Assembly (NCBI GenBank): GCA_025331565.1
Contig: JAFREQ010000066.1
Span: 496,001 to 560,000, forward strand
Length of the DNA stretch: 64,000 nucleotides
Reading direction: 5' to 3'
Origin: Holacanthus passer
Taxonomy: Eukaryota; Chordata; Actinopteri; Pomacanthidae
Below, piece after piece: positions 26,650-39,700 of this stretch. Below the pieces are notes generated by a model. That model saw only the letters and a program-made list of their open reading frames with translations. It was not told where the DNA came from and did not search any database. Numbering within the stretch: position 1 is the stretch's first letter; each line of letters starts with the position of its first letter. Position numbers and translations under genes: made by a program.

Positions 26650-26686
26650 ATTTATCATCTCCACACAGATCTGCGTGGAGATAAAT
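26650..26686. repeat. Short palindrome (hairpin-capable)
   Basis: The arms ATTTATC then TCCACACAG, and CTGCGTGGAGATAAAT, pair over 16 positions with one G-T pairing, interrupted by a 3-base bulge (ATC) in the left arm, and with an AT at the tip. It lies in single-copy-looking intron sequence. It could be a hairpin, a dyad-symmetric protein site or the core of an old inverted-repeat element. Confidence 0.7.
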
Positions 26687-29600
26687 CTGGGATAATACGG
26701 TATGTAGCAGTGCAGCCCGTGATTGAGTCAGCCTATAGATGCACAGGTGGTTCCATTGTTGTCGAGGACCCTCTTCCATCCTCTCTCCTCTCTCTCTCTC
26801 TTTGCTGTGGCCTTGTGTGTGAGATTGTCAGGAAGTACATTTTATTTGACGCAATATGTGCCTGACCTGTGTGCCGGGTAGGTAATGGGGGTCATCAGTG
26901 AGCAGTTTGCTACGGACATAATCAAATACCCAGAGGTGCTGAGAGAGTTTGCAGTGTCAGTGGTATCATGCTCTTTCCTGCCCGGACAATGTTCTCTTCC
27001 TGAAGCCAAGACGGAGCGGCGTTCGGTCCATGCTGTGCCTGCTCCGCTCATTTAAGTGTTCACATTATTGTTGTCAAAAGAAGAAAAGGAAAAAGCAGTT
27101 GAACTAAAATCACTCAAGTGAACAACAGGTCATTTTGAGGGGGAATCCAAACCTGAATACTAGCACAATTGATTATTTTGAGTAGGTGCTGTCATGAGTC
27201 ATGCATTGCTGCTGACCATACTGTAGTGTCTCTTCGATGTTACCACTAGAGGTCTCCATTGTCAGAAATTTCATAATCCTTGATGAGACTTTTGCAGCTA
27301 ATGCGCAAACAATTGTATTTCGTATCCAGCAACGACAGAGCAAAGCAATCGTAGCCATGTTTTGGAAACAGGTTTGCTGAGAGCAGTAAGACTGGACTGT
27401 ACAATAAAAGTTCTGATCGTAAAAGTAAAACAAGGAGCTAAAAGAAACTAAAAAAGCACATTTGTAGTTCAAAATTCTGAGCGACCACTTTAACAAATAA
27501 ATGTTGATTAGTGGAGCTATAGCAGAGATGAAAGACTGATCGTTCAATAACTGCAGTTCCCACTAGACTTTGACGACGCTTCTGTGGCGAAGACTCACGG
27601 ATGCACAGCAGACATTTGCATCATGTATGGAAAAATATCAAGAAGATGCATGTAAACTGTATCACCTAAACAGTGCAGTTTGACAGCCCTTTTTTGTCTT
27701 TAATACAGATTTTAGAAAAAATATACCAGTGTTTTCTTCTATGGTAGTTTTCCATGTGTTTGTTTCATCGGGCAAATGAAGGTAAAGAATTATGGGAACC
27801 TTTATTTTTAATGAGTAGCTACTGAAGCAGCCAAGAGAGAGAAGAGAACTAGCCGAGATCCGCTCATTGTCTCCAAATCTTTTTCCAGGCAGGGATAAGC
27901 AACCGTGTGACAGGGAATGGCCGAGAGTGTGCAGGTATTCATTCCAAGCGAACGCTGCACGGGGCGATTTCACTGATTAGCATGCCTCCTAGCTGACAGA
28001 AGGAACTAATTAGTATAATCACCTGCTGTACCACGGCACATGGTTTCCCATTGCTGCTTTAAAGCGAAGCAACTTTGTTTCTCCCTGAAATGGTGCTAGG
28101 TAAGTTGATTACAGCGTCTAATGACCTTGATAGCGTGATGAGTGGGCCTGTGTGCATTCATGGCTTTTAGCATACTGCTGGAATCTTAACACTGCACTTG
28201 ACTTCCAGAGATGTGATCCCACCTTCACATATCCTCATTAGGAACCCTTTGCTGATCATTAGCGCCTTAAGTGCCTTTAATTGATAGTCATCTCTCACAG
28301 ATGACTTTCCCATTATTTGCTGACTAGTCCCTGCACTTGTTAGCCTTACAATTCCCCACTCTCCCACTTTTCGCCCCCCTGACTCGATGCACTGTGATGC
28401 AGTGAAACTTGCCACTCCTCGGAAATCATCTCCTACTCTGTGCTGCACAATACTGCCGCGGCATCGAGCAGGTCATTTATTTTACTATTCAAAAATCATT
28501 TTCCCATAATGCAGCGTGTGATGCTTCTGATGGTGCGTATCAATTTGAAGGTGAGTCAAATTAGATGACATTTTGGGGTTGGGTCCCATCAACAGAGCGC
28601 CGGAGAGTGAGTGACAGATGACACCAGGTGACTGCTACTGTCACAGCCCTCATTACTTTTTCTCTCCTTCTGCTTATTAACCTCTCCCTGACCACAGCCA
28701 TCTATCTTTCGATTTCTCCACCATCATCTGCATCATCTGTTGCTGTGGTTTCCATCCATCTTCCTATAAATCTCTGCCAAGCTGTCCAGTAATCTACATC
28801 AGTGACGTGAATCTTTTGTGCTCCTTCACAAAATGCACTGACAGTTTTACAATGCAATTCCCACACTTTGCTCTTGCAGTATAATATAGATCTTATAACC
28901 TCATGAAGAGATCTCTTTTAAACAAAGCACATCTGTAGGAGTCTGTGTCAAGAATAGATGCAGCTAAAAACATGTTCCTCCTTAAAACAGAAAAGTGTCT
29001 CCACTAACCTTTTTCATGACCTAACATCATTGCAAAAGACTTACACTGATTTTCTTAATATTGAATACTAATGCAGTATTCTGTGTATCTTAAATGAGAA
29101 ACCAAGTAATACATTTGATGCGTACAGGAGACTCAGTTAGTTCCTCACCCTTTAATTTAGGCATGAGGAACTAAGCTGCTACTTTGAGGATTCAGCAATT
29201 AGTCTCAAAGACATTTCTGAATATCAGAGCTGAGTTAGTTGATTGTCTGTTCTTGACACAATAAATGTGAATGTAGTTTTTACTTCATATCCCTATGAAG
29301 AAATGTTCAAAATCTCATATAGACGTGTCGGCGTTAGTGTTTTTTTCTGTTCCCAAGCGAATGAACAGACATCTCGAGCCAGCTCTTCTTTTTCAAACAG
29401 CAGCAAGAATTTGGCAGCCAGCGTCTGACCTCCAGGCACGCTAACAGGCTAACGATACGCTAATGTGTCCCATTACGCCCGATTTGCCAGGAGGGGATTC
29501 TTTTTGTCGAGCATCACGCTGCTGGTGGATTTCAGATGGGCACTGTATAATGATGCACGCCTTTCTTCCTGGCTCATAAAAGATACAAGGAGTGGTCCTG

Positions 29601-31130
29601 CTGAGAGTCATTAGGAGGGCCATTAACACTGTGCTTTTCTTATTCACACACTTTTTTTGTTGTCTTTGAAGAGAGCCACAAGCCTACGCAGACATCCTGA
29701 AAATGAAACATGAGCCGCCGCTCGGGCTCGGAGTACTTCCTGTGAAAGACGACTAAACAGCTGTTCGGCTCTGCCCATTATTACCAAAACCAGCATTTCA
29801 GGTTAATGCTCTCAAAGTAACCAAATAAATAAATAATTAAAGTACTTACAAACAACAACAACAGAGAAATCGTGCACCAGGGTTGAGGGGGAGAAAAACT
29901 GCGGTTTGGCTTGCTTTTGCAGAGCATGAAACACAAATTAGCATGGTGTGATGCAAGCGAGTGGGGGGAAATCACATACCATTTTCTGCCTCCTCTCTAT
30001 GGCCTCACTATTACCATTCCATCGACAAATTGAATCCAAGGCTAATTTGAATTGCACCACTGTATAACCTCTTATTTATTCATTGCTTTTCTCTCCCCTA
30101 CATACTATTAAATCTAATAATTCTTTTTTCAGTACGGCAGCAGCCACAAACTGTGAACACCAGAGTGATTCCATGCTTCCCCGTGCGTGCTTCCCAGTGA
30201 AAAGAAAAAGTGAGATGAAAATCTGCCACATGGTTATTAACTCCATGGTTTTCATCTTGGATCCTATTTTGCATTCATTTTCCATCATACTGATCGGGTC
30301 TGACCAAAATCCTGACAACTGGGCCTACTTTGCTGTAGAGGCTATAGAGGTATTTGCTTCTGGGCCCGTGGCTCTGTAATACCTACAGTGATAAAATCCT
30401 CTATCTCTGTCTGCTTTGTGTGATATTCTTATATCACATTAACTATATAAATTGTAATATAATACATTTTCTGGAGGATCGTCAATAGATAAAATAACAA
30501 TACATGAATTTCTGTTCCGGAAAATTCAATATCTAAAATCAAAGTACTTAATCACAAAGATCCAATATTGACAAAAGAAGCAGGTCTACTCACTCATTCA
30601 TTCCAAAAAGTATTTAAAGAAAATCTACCATGGTTTAAACAGTACGCCAAAATTTCAGACGGTAGACAAATTTATATGGTCTGAAGGTTTATATCGTTGC
30701 AGCCACAGTTTTGATTCACTTCTTGCATTAAAAATACTCATCATTTACAATCATCTACTAATTAATCAGCTGATACATTAAAATATTACACAACATCAAT
30801 CTGCGTATTCAAAACCTAGCTGCTTTGGGATAGATGAGGAAAAAGCATAAAGGTGAAAAAATAGACTTACTTATGCTTTCACTAAGTAAGCTTCTAAAAG
30901 ATGCTTGTAATTAATATTTAATACCTTATTTGAAGATTCCTTTTGATTGTGTTGAGCCAGCGTGTTGGTGAGCGGCCCTGTGCTTTCCCTCACTGACGGG
31001 TAATTACTCCATTACAGTGATACATCTAAAATCTGTCCACTGTTTACTCTGTGCTTGCCCTCTCACATTAGGCTGTCTGCTATGCTTGACAAGAAAATTA
31101 TGAAAGAGGCTGGGCCAGGCAGCACTGAGG

Positions 31131-31152
31131 TGTGTGTGTGTGTGTGTGTGTG
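31131..31152 (+). repeat. (TG)11 microsatellite
   Basis: A pure TG run followed by AGAGTGTGTGTC. Confidence 0.95.
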
Positions 31153-31350
31153 AGAGTGTGTGTCGTGATGGTATTAAATGGGGCTGTGATATTTGCCTCT
31201 ACAGAACCAATCAAGTTTATATAATGGATGACTTGTCTCATATTCATCCTTGCCTGATGTGAGAATATAGCCTGGAAAACACAAATGTCTTATCTGAGTG
31301 AGGGAGTGTGTGTTTGTGAGAAAGAAGGGAAAAAGATGAATGGAGCAGAG

Positions 31351-31354
<4 letters not shown>

Positions 31355-31387
<33 letters not shown>
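31355..31387 (+). repeat. (AG)16 microsatellite
   Basis: A pure AG run of about 33 bases, 200 bp after a TG run. On the grik3 sense strand it is a CT tract. Confidence 0.95.
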
Positions 31388-31389
<2 letters not shown>

Positions 31390-32129
31390 CTGTGTGTAAA
31401 GTGTGTAATTTCACTTCACATCAACGCACTCTATGATCAATGCTGATCATGAACTCGGTAAGAAATTTACAGAGCCCCTTTTTCAATTAAACACTGTCAA
31501 AGAGCATGACAACCATGAGGTGATATGAGAGGGAATGTAATGCATACCCCTTTGTTAATTAAGGAGAAACTGGAGTGAAGAGCAGTATCACTTCCCTCCT
31601 ATATTTGAGCAAACTTTGCACTGATTACATTTGGCGATACATTGACATCTCTCTGGCAGAAACTTAATTCAAGGTCATTTCTTAAAATTGTGTGTTCGGT
31701 GGAGACATGCAGGCTGAAACTGTGGGTGTAATTACACTTTAATAATAAATATGTTCAAGTCATAATGTTTACACTCTGCTGGATATGTGCAGAATGACAA
31801 AGCACCAGGAGGTTTAAACTGAAAGATGTTGCAAAGGGGCGGAAAGATGTTGAATCACAACCAGCAAATAACCAGAAGCAGCAGCGTCAACTTCAAACTT
31901 CTGAACCAAATTCAGCGCAGAAAACAAACAGCTTCCATATTTTACTGATCTGAAGATTGCACACATATTTAAAGTGTAGTATCTGAAGCCTCTGGATGAG
32001 TTAATCACTCGCCAATAGCAACACCTGCTGATTCCTCACATTCCTTGTAGTTGCAGAGAATTTGTGAAATTAAAATGCTGTCTGGGAAACAATAGGTCGA
32101 CTAATACTACGTGTGCATCAACACTGACC

Positions 32130-32290
32130 TTTTGCATTAGAGGGGGCAAGGCCGACATTCATGCGAGGTCTGGAGATGAGGTCAGCCAAGTGATTTGCAA
32201 CCAGGAGGTCACTGATAGGAGTTCTTATCACACATGCAAAAATCACAATGAAGGTGCCCTTGAGCAAGGCAGTTAACTAAGCCTTCTAGA
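32130..32290 (+). mobile_element. SINE-like repeat copy
   Basis: TTTGCAACCAGGAGGTCACT followed by GTGCCCTTGAGCAAGGCAGT and TAAC is a diverged form of a common teleost SINE-type repeat (GCAACCxGAAGGT box, then a CCTTGAGCAAGGCAC-type motif). The following 32340-32480 carries GACCACTAGTGGCGCTATGG, also typical of dispersed fish repeats, so the whole block is probably a mosaic of relics. Confidence 0.5.
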
Positions 32291-35257
32291 GCTGCTGTGT
32301 GATAAAAATAAATATTATTTAAAAGCATTAAATGTCTTTGGATGAGGCGATTGAAGGTAGCCTGTGGAGTTTTTGACCACTAGTGGCGCTATGGAGCAAT
32401 CCTTAATTTTGTGTGCATGTCACGTTCTACTAGCACGAGTGTGGTAATGACATAATACACATTGATGCTGACCTCAGGGGGCAGCAATTCAAATGTTAAA
32501 TGCATTTAAAGCATAAAAGAAGAATAAGAAATAAGCATGAAATAATGATAAAAAAGAAAAAGAAAATGTGTGATTTAGGTTGATATAGCAACATTTTTAG
32601 AAAATATTAGCTGGAAATGCATCACGTCAAATGTCACGCAATGTGAAACTGGTATGTCTGAATTAAATGTCCAAAAAAAAAATCTGCTTTGCAAATGTTT
32701 GATGAAGAGGGAAATGCATTTGTCACACAATCCATTCTGGTGAGAAACAGCATCTTCTCCCCTGCTCCTGTAATATCAGTGGGCATGAGCAACTGTTTGC
32801 TTTAAACATTGCATCAGCTCTGTCATTATTTGGCCTTTGATTTTCAGCCATGTCTAGATGCTCCAGTTAAGTGATCTGAGCACGAGGCGCTGACAGGCTC
32901 TCTGTCACAATGCTGATTTTTCTGAGAGAGAATACGGAATTACATGTCTTCCCAGGCACAAGCATGCTCACAGGCAGCCAGCTACAGCTTGTCAACAAAA
33001 TGACATGCTTTACTTTGAACTGAGGTTAGTGTATCTGTCTCCAGCGGTGACACATTACCAGGAAGGTGTGCAGCTTTGCAAGGTATTACATTTTATTCAG
33101 CCCATAAAAGAGGAACACACTGAGGGTGGACATAGGTGGACTGAAGTGTCATGTTTCATCTTGTTCTTCAGTAGGTGAAAAACCTTCTATTATTTTTTTG
33201 CCACACTGAAAACACTGTCTATTCGAAGGTACATACAGTAATGTTTCAATTTAGACAAAAACATCAAACATGTTACCAGCATAAATGAAGCTTCTTACCG
33301 TGCTTATCACTTCCAGTTTGTATCAATCCCTGACTCTCCTGGAAATGTAATTGAGCCATAAAAGACACCAAAATATGTTCAAAGCAAAACCACATTTATT
33401 TTGATCAGACCATTTGACATAGACATTTTGTGAATTTCACCCGTCACGTCTTTACCAAATGCCCACTAATACCCATCAACAATCAGCCAACATTTCTAGA
33501 AGGAGACTTCATGTTTTCTCATCTGCTCTGCTCAGAGCTGTAATGAGGTCTGATGCACTTGAGCATATGCTAATGCAAACACAATACTTCCTGTCACAGC
33601 TTCTTGTAGCCTTAGTCATCAGTCTGACTGCTTACACCTCAGCTTGTGTAAAATACATACACATAGGAGGAATGATATAACAGCAACACCCACAGTGAGC
33701 TTGTTTGTTGAAGTGAATGTGACATGCCACAGTTTTCATGAAAATATAAAACTTTCAACAAAGGTAAGCAACAGGGGTTCACTTACACCAGCATCCCAAA
33801 ATCGATTCATTTAAATGCATGAGTGGATTTTCTCATTGACGCAGTCCTTTCACATAGCAATCAATTTTTTCATGAGTTTGACATGTGAATTTGCGCCATT
33901 GCCCAACTGTAAATCACCATAAGAGTTTCTTCAAGAGAAACGAAGCAATCAATCAAATCAACTTTGATGCATTAGTCAATCTTATATAATCTTGCTTTGC
34001 CAAATGAGAAGCAACACTGATAGAGCTTTATATCTATTTCCACTGTGTGACATGCAAATAGTCACAATATGACTAAGCTTCCAGCAACGTCTACTTCAAG
34101 ATGAACTGACATACTGTACAAGGAATCAGTAAGTGTAACTGAGAAAGTACATTTGTTAATTCTACAGTTCTTAAAAATTAGAAATCAATTTTCCATATCC
34201 GACCTTATTTAGTATTGTTCACTATCACAAACCAGAGGAGATTCTGATCCTTGTTGATGTGATAAGGTTCTGCGAACACCACTCTTCTGTCCCAGTTGGT
34301 GATAAAGTGCAAAAGGCATCGCTTGTCTTATCTGGATTTGCAGAAAGTTTCCCATGTGTTTCCCCTCATTCCCTTTGGTCAACATTTCACAAAGTGGGAC
34401 ACTTAATGTAAAAGTTTACCCTCAATTTGCTTGACTGTTCAAACAGAAGGTGCAGAGGCTTAGATTGATCAGCAGCTGTCAACACACTCGAGGTCAACTT
34501 TCACCTGTTGACCTCCCCGAGCTTAAAACTCCTTGTGTCTCCATATGAACAATCCAAAACAGGGGACATATGAGCAATACTGAGTTTGTGCAGCAAGAGT
34601 GAAAGTGTTTCAGTTGTCAAAAGATTTCCATCAGAATCATCACGAGCCCTGAGATCACAAAGGAGTGCTCTGATGCTTCCCCTGCCAATTAAACAGCACG
34701 CACAATGTTCAGATGTGTCGCACAAAGAAGTATGAAAAGGGCAACAAAATCAAACAAAAAGCTGTTAAATTGATCCCCATGCAACATTACCATGACCTAA
34801 ATCATTTGACTAATACAAAGTATTCAAGTTCCACAGCCAGTGTGTGTGAAAGTGCAGTCCCATCACTTGCTGTATCTTCATTATCTTTCTGTTGCACACT
34901 CAAGACAGAAATAAACACAGACACCCAAGGAGAGCTGATATAAACCAACATGTCATTTTTACCCTGGTTACAGCACTCTTCAGGGACCCTTGACAAAGCC
35001 AATATTTTCTCTGAGGCTTCCCCTTTGACGCACCGCGAACACTTTGACTCATTTCCTGACTGAACAAATGTGTAATGTTACGACAAGCCACTCATCTGCT
35101 GCAGCCCTCTACTTCTTATGTAAATGCTCGAGCTGAATATGATGGTGGATTTGCTTTTCAATCCAAGTCTCCTCCGGCACCGTAAAGTCTATCACCCTGT
35201 ACAAGGCTGACACTGAGTCTATTTCATTCGAGAGCTGTGACACTATAATCTCTCTCG

Positions 35258-35285
35258 AAAAAAAAAAAAAAAAAAAAAAAAAAAA
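35258..35285 (+). repeat. Poly(A) tract, 28 bases
   Basis: The longest homopolymer in the window. It begins directly after TCTCTCG and is followed by CACAAAGG. The preceding sequence shows no recognisable retrocopy. Confidence 0.9.
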
Positions 35286-35944
35286 CACAAAGGAAAAAGT
35301 CATGTTTTATGCTCCAAGTCTAGTAAACATGTAGCAGGTGAAATCACTGAAACCGTAATGGATGAATAAAGAAAATGTGCCAAAGTAGATAAAAGATTAC
35401 ACAAAACCAGAGGAGTGGAGAAAAGGTAGTGCAAAAGCAAGCCATCGAAGACCATGCTTTTACTCCTGGCATGAGGGACACAAGAATAAAAGAAGTAAAA
35501 TGCACCAACAAACACTAGTGAGCGATTTTATCCAAAGCTTGACAACAGGAAAAAGCCTATTTGGTGAGTAAAAAGTCTGGACATAAAAAGGCCTGCGGCT
35601 GCGTTCACCGCTTCTTTTTTTAAGAAAATAAGATAAAAGCTGGCGTGCAGTTAAATGCAATTGCACAGACAGCGCTCAACATGTTCTATAAAACCTGGAG
35701 CTCGTCTTTTACATTTCAAGGTTTACTCTGTAGGTGCTGTGTGTGTGTGTTGAACATGGGGAACGGCTTCCAGGAGCCAAATCAGCAAAGAGGTGTCATT
35801 TCATTTTGTCTTGGTTGAGTGAAAAGCAGCTGCTGAGCTGAGTGACTGGAGGTCATCCCAGCTATCTGGTGAGTGTAAAAGACAGGGCAGACGTGCCGGG
35901 TCTTTCACCAGAAGCAAAAATAATAAATAGGTAGCCTCCAAGGT

Positions 35945-36765
35945 TGTGTACTACGCCCCCTGCTAGTCAGGAGCAGCTCCAACTCCATCGTCAAGTTTGC
36001 TGATGACATTATAGTGATACGCAGGATCTGCACTTATGAGAAGCCAACAACCTCTTACAGAAAAAATGGAGCTGGTTGTGGATTGTTGGAGGAAGCAGTA
36101 GAGGAACTTCACACACCTGAGAATTGATGGGACACTTGTGGAGAGGGTGAAGACCTTCAGATACTTGGGAGCCCACATCATCAACATTCTGACATGGTCC
36201 ACACATACTGACATCTCGGAGAGAAAGGTAACACTTTCAACCCCTCAGACAGCTTAAGAAATTCAAGAGTTTCTCCAGGGGTCCTGAAGATCTTCGACTG
36301 TGGTGCTGTGGAAAGCATCCTAACAGTGTTACTGACTGGTATGGGAACCGCTGTGCTCAGGACAGCAGAGCCCCACAGAGAGGGGCTCGCTTGGCCGAGC
36401 ATACCATCAGATCTCCCCTCCTCTCCTCGCTCCACAGGACTTACTCCAGTACCCCTGCAATAGATAATTCCAGGTTCAGGCACCTCAACACCTCTGTAGC
36501 TACAAGTCCAACACAGAAAGATTAAAAAATCTTCCCTCAGGCTGTCAGGATGGTGAACTCTGTCCTCTGACCTCAGTAGATCTTCGGCATCGTCTAGCAA
36601 GTATTCTACTTTGACTGACATATGTACTTTTTAGATGTTTACATGTATTAATATTTTTTTTATCTTTACATTTTTGTAATTCAAAATTTTCACACTAGTC
36701 TTTTAGAACAGCCTTACGTTTTGTATGTGATAAATAAAGCTTTGAATCCTTGAATCCATTCAAAC
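35945..36765 (+). mobile_element. LINE 3' fragment (Rex1-like) with FADD box
   Basis: This is a 3' fragment of a non-LTR retrotransposon in the same orientation as the one near 11 kb, antisense to grik3. It starts inside the reverse transcriptase: VKFADDIIV is readable, with the FADD box at 35996-36007. Broken pieces equivalent to the thumb and C-terminal segments follow, such as TFRYLGAHI near 36151-36180 and KNLPSGCQDG near 36524. A 3' UTR carries AATAAAG and ends in two copies of TTGAATCC, a short repeated terminus as expected for this group. Several stops and frameshifts make it inactive. It retains the RT box missing from the copy near 11 kb. Confidence 0.8.
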
Positions 36766-39700
36766 ATTTCAGGTCATAACCCACATCTGTCCAGTCCAAA
36801 GACTCACTTCAAACTAATGTCAGCCGGCGTATTACAGATTGATCACCGCAGCAAAAGCACAAGTCTTAACTTTAAGAAATTCAAGTGTCACCAGAGGCTG
36901 ATTCCAGGACATAAAAATAATTAATACAGTTTATGATTTGATGAGTTCCACACCTCAGGCAGTTCACCCACATAAGCTGTATGAATCAATAATCCGGGCC
37001 AGAACCCTCAGAGTTCTCCGTTCTGACTGCTTTAACTTTCAATCATGTCTACCAACTCAATGATTATAAGTGCCACGATGGCAATTCTTTTCCAATTGCC
37101 TTACTAAAAAAGACATTATACCGGGCCCATTTGCAGCTGCTGGTGCTGGCAGACGGAGCGAAGGAGAAAGAAGTTGTCCCCCATTTCTGCAGCCGTCAAT
37201 TCAGTTCAATCTTGCATCCATACAATTCAATATGTATTATTATAACAAGGCATTGCTTGGAGCAGCATCTATAATGGACCTTTTTCGTTTTCCCATTCAT
37301 TGTACAGTAGCCTACATTGGGACTGAGGTATAATTTTTAGGCCTCAGAGAAATGGCACATTTTAAGAAGAATTGAGCCGTACGATGAATACTGTGCATTG
37401 AATTTCTCGAAGAGCATTACCGTGTTGTCACCTGTTAGTAATTTGAATCTCCTGGATGGATGAAATTTCTATGACATATCCTTTTCATGTGGAAACATTT
37501 CGAGTGTTCTAAAAAGCAACAGGAAAAGTCGAGCATCGCGTGACGCATTTTCTGACACGAAGATGAGGCGGCACCGGACACTGAAGCAGAGTGGGGGACA
37601 ATTATGAAGCACTGTGCAATCAAGGGGGTTCCTGACAGGCTGAGCGGGGTCTGATGAGCCAGTGTGTCACTCCAGGGCTCCACAGCTAATCAACCACCAA
37701 GGAGGGGCTTGAGGGGCGCGATCACTCAAGCCCTCCATCACCACGCTGGGAGGAAGGCAATCACCAGCCCATTTCCATGTGCTGTTATTCCCACCCCCAA
37801 CCCCCATCTTCGACTCTGAAATCAAGGTGCACAGATGACCAGGGAAGCACTGGATGGAGGCAAAGGTGGCTGGTGGCTGCAATCAAATGAAGTGTGGAAA
37901 AAAAAGAGACAAAGGTGAAGGAAAAGAAAGGAAAAAACTTTTGGTCCTGCGAGCGGTTTATTCATGCCATTTAATATCTTTAAAAAATCATAAATGGATT
38001 GGAAACATGAGAGGAACAGATTGAATGAGGCTCAATTGCTTTCCAACCAGCAGCTCATAAGAGGCCGGTGATTGAGCTTGCAAATTGAAATGTAAGCCCT
38101 GTAATATGGTGCGTTGAGGAGACAGAGGGGCTACGGGTCAAGAAAGGTGAGAGAAGGGAGTTTTCATTTTACCCTGGCAAGGGATTAACACAATGAGCAT
38201 ATGTTAGCAGAGTCACATCTTCTGTCTGGTAAGAAAAGAGGGAGAGCAAGTGAATGAAACCCAAACAAAAGCTTATCTTTCACCCTCTTAAAAGAACACG
38301 ACTTCAAATAAATGGCTATTTCTTTTCTCAAGGATAGGACGATGGGTAACAGAAGAAGGAGACAAGAAACAGGGAAGACGGGCTCCTTTTCTATCACCAT
38401 GATGCTTATAATGTGAAACAAAATGAATTAATAAACAGACAAAGGTCTGGCGGTCAGGCAGCTTGATAGTGCTCCGACTTCACAGATGCACCACAGCATG
38501 TAATTGGAGGTAATACCTCCTTGTGTCCTCTGTTTTAAGTTTGACAGTGGCTGGAGAGGCTCCGCACACTAATAGGCTCCACTCAGAAAGCAACATACGC
38601 ACACACCAGGCTCGTCCTGTCATCTCGTACTGTCCACCAATGCATAGGAGGAATATTGACAAAGAGCGCCTCTGATCTGTCTGGGCTCGAGCCAGACATC
38701 ATTACACACTGGAACTCCATTTCACAAACCCTGCTGATTGTCCATTGCTCTCCTCAAGGCCTCGATAGAGAAGAAAAGATAATATTCCTCCCCTTTTTTA
38801 AGTCACCCCTCCTTCTCGTGTGGTTAAAACTCCACCATGGATTTTCCACCATGCTGGGTTCAAGGGACATACACACATCTAACAAAGGAGAATGTTGAAT
38901 TCTAACAATATAATACTCTCCATTGAGACATTTCAAAGTCTTTGTGTTGGATTCTGTATCACACTGGCTGTCTAATTTTAAATCAGGGCTTCAAGTAAAC
39001 AATTAGCTTCATCACTGATCTTCTATCACATATCGTATATTAAAGTGCAGGTTATTTTCTTGATTAATCATCCGGTCTATAAAATGTCTGTCCCATTAAA
39101 ATTTCCTGAACTTTCTGATATCTTCAACTAACTTGTGTCAAACAGACTAAAACCCCAAAACATAGATTTATCTATCACATAAGACAAAGAAAAACAGCAA
39201 ATTGTTGCCAATTCATTTCTGTTGACTAATCAATTAATCAACTAATTGTTTCATCTCCAGATTATTTATTCAATAAATTGATTATTTCACATATAAAATG
39301 CTAAAATAAATGTAAAATGCCAGCTGTACAATGTATAGTGACCAACATTTGAAAGAGCTGTAGCCATGAACTCTTTGGCATTTTTACTGAATTAATGTCT
39401 AAAAAAAGGCATTTTCCGTCAAATGAGTGATCGATTAATTGACTAATCATTTCAGTCCCGTTTTAAATCGCTTCATTAGGAGATTGCTCCTTTTTAATTC
39501 AGTGTATTGCGGCCTGTGTTCTCCATACAGTGGGAATGGTCCTGACCACATTTGAAGTAATTACCCCTGTGGCAGACAGGCGATCCATATGTGAACAGTG
39601 CAGAGGGAGGCTGAGCAAGACATTAACTGAACATTAATTCTGCGATGCCAGCGTGATGCCAATTATTTTAAATGTGGTCAATGTTCTGATGGTTGTAAAT

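Larger units (their letters stand above)
25761..35944. other. Intron 1 segment, mostly unassigned
   Basis: It contains the palindrome at 26650-26686, two microsatellites, the SINE-like copy at 32130-32290 and a long poly(A) tract. 27190-27560 carries ACCACTAGAGGTCTCC, and 30620-30720 carries ACGCCAAAATTTCAGACGGT, both reminiscent of dispersed repeats but too diverged to assign. 28020-28480 looks single-copy. Confidence 0.45.

Noticed and set aside
35258..35285. A28 tract as the tail of a processed retrocopy
   Set aside because: No exon-like or coding sequence is recognisable upstream on the plus strand and no target duplication was seen, so I keep it as a simple repeat.
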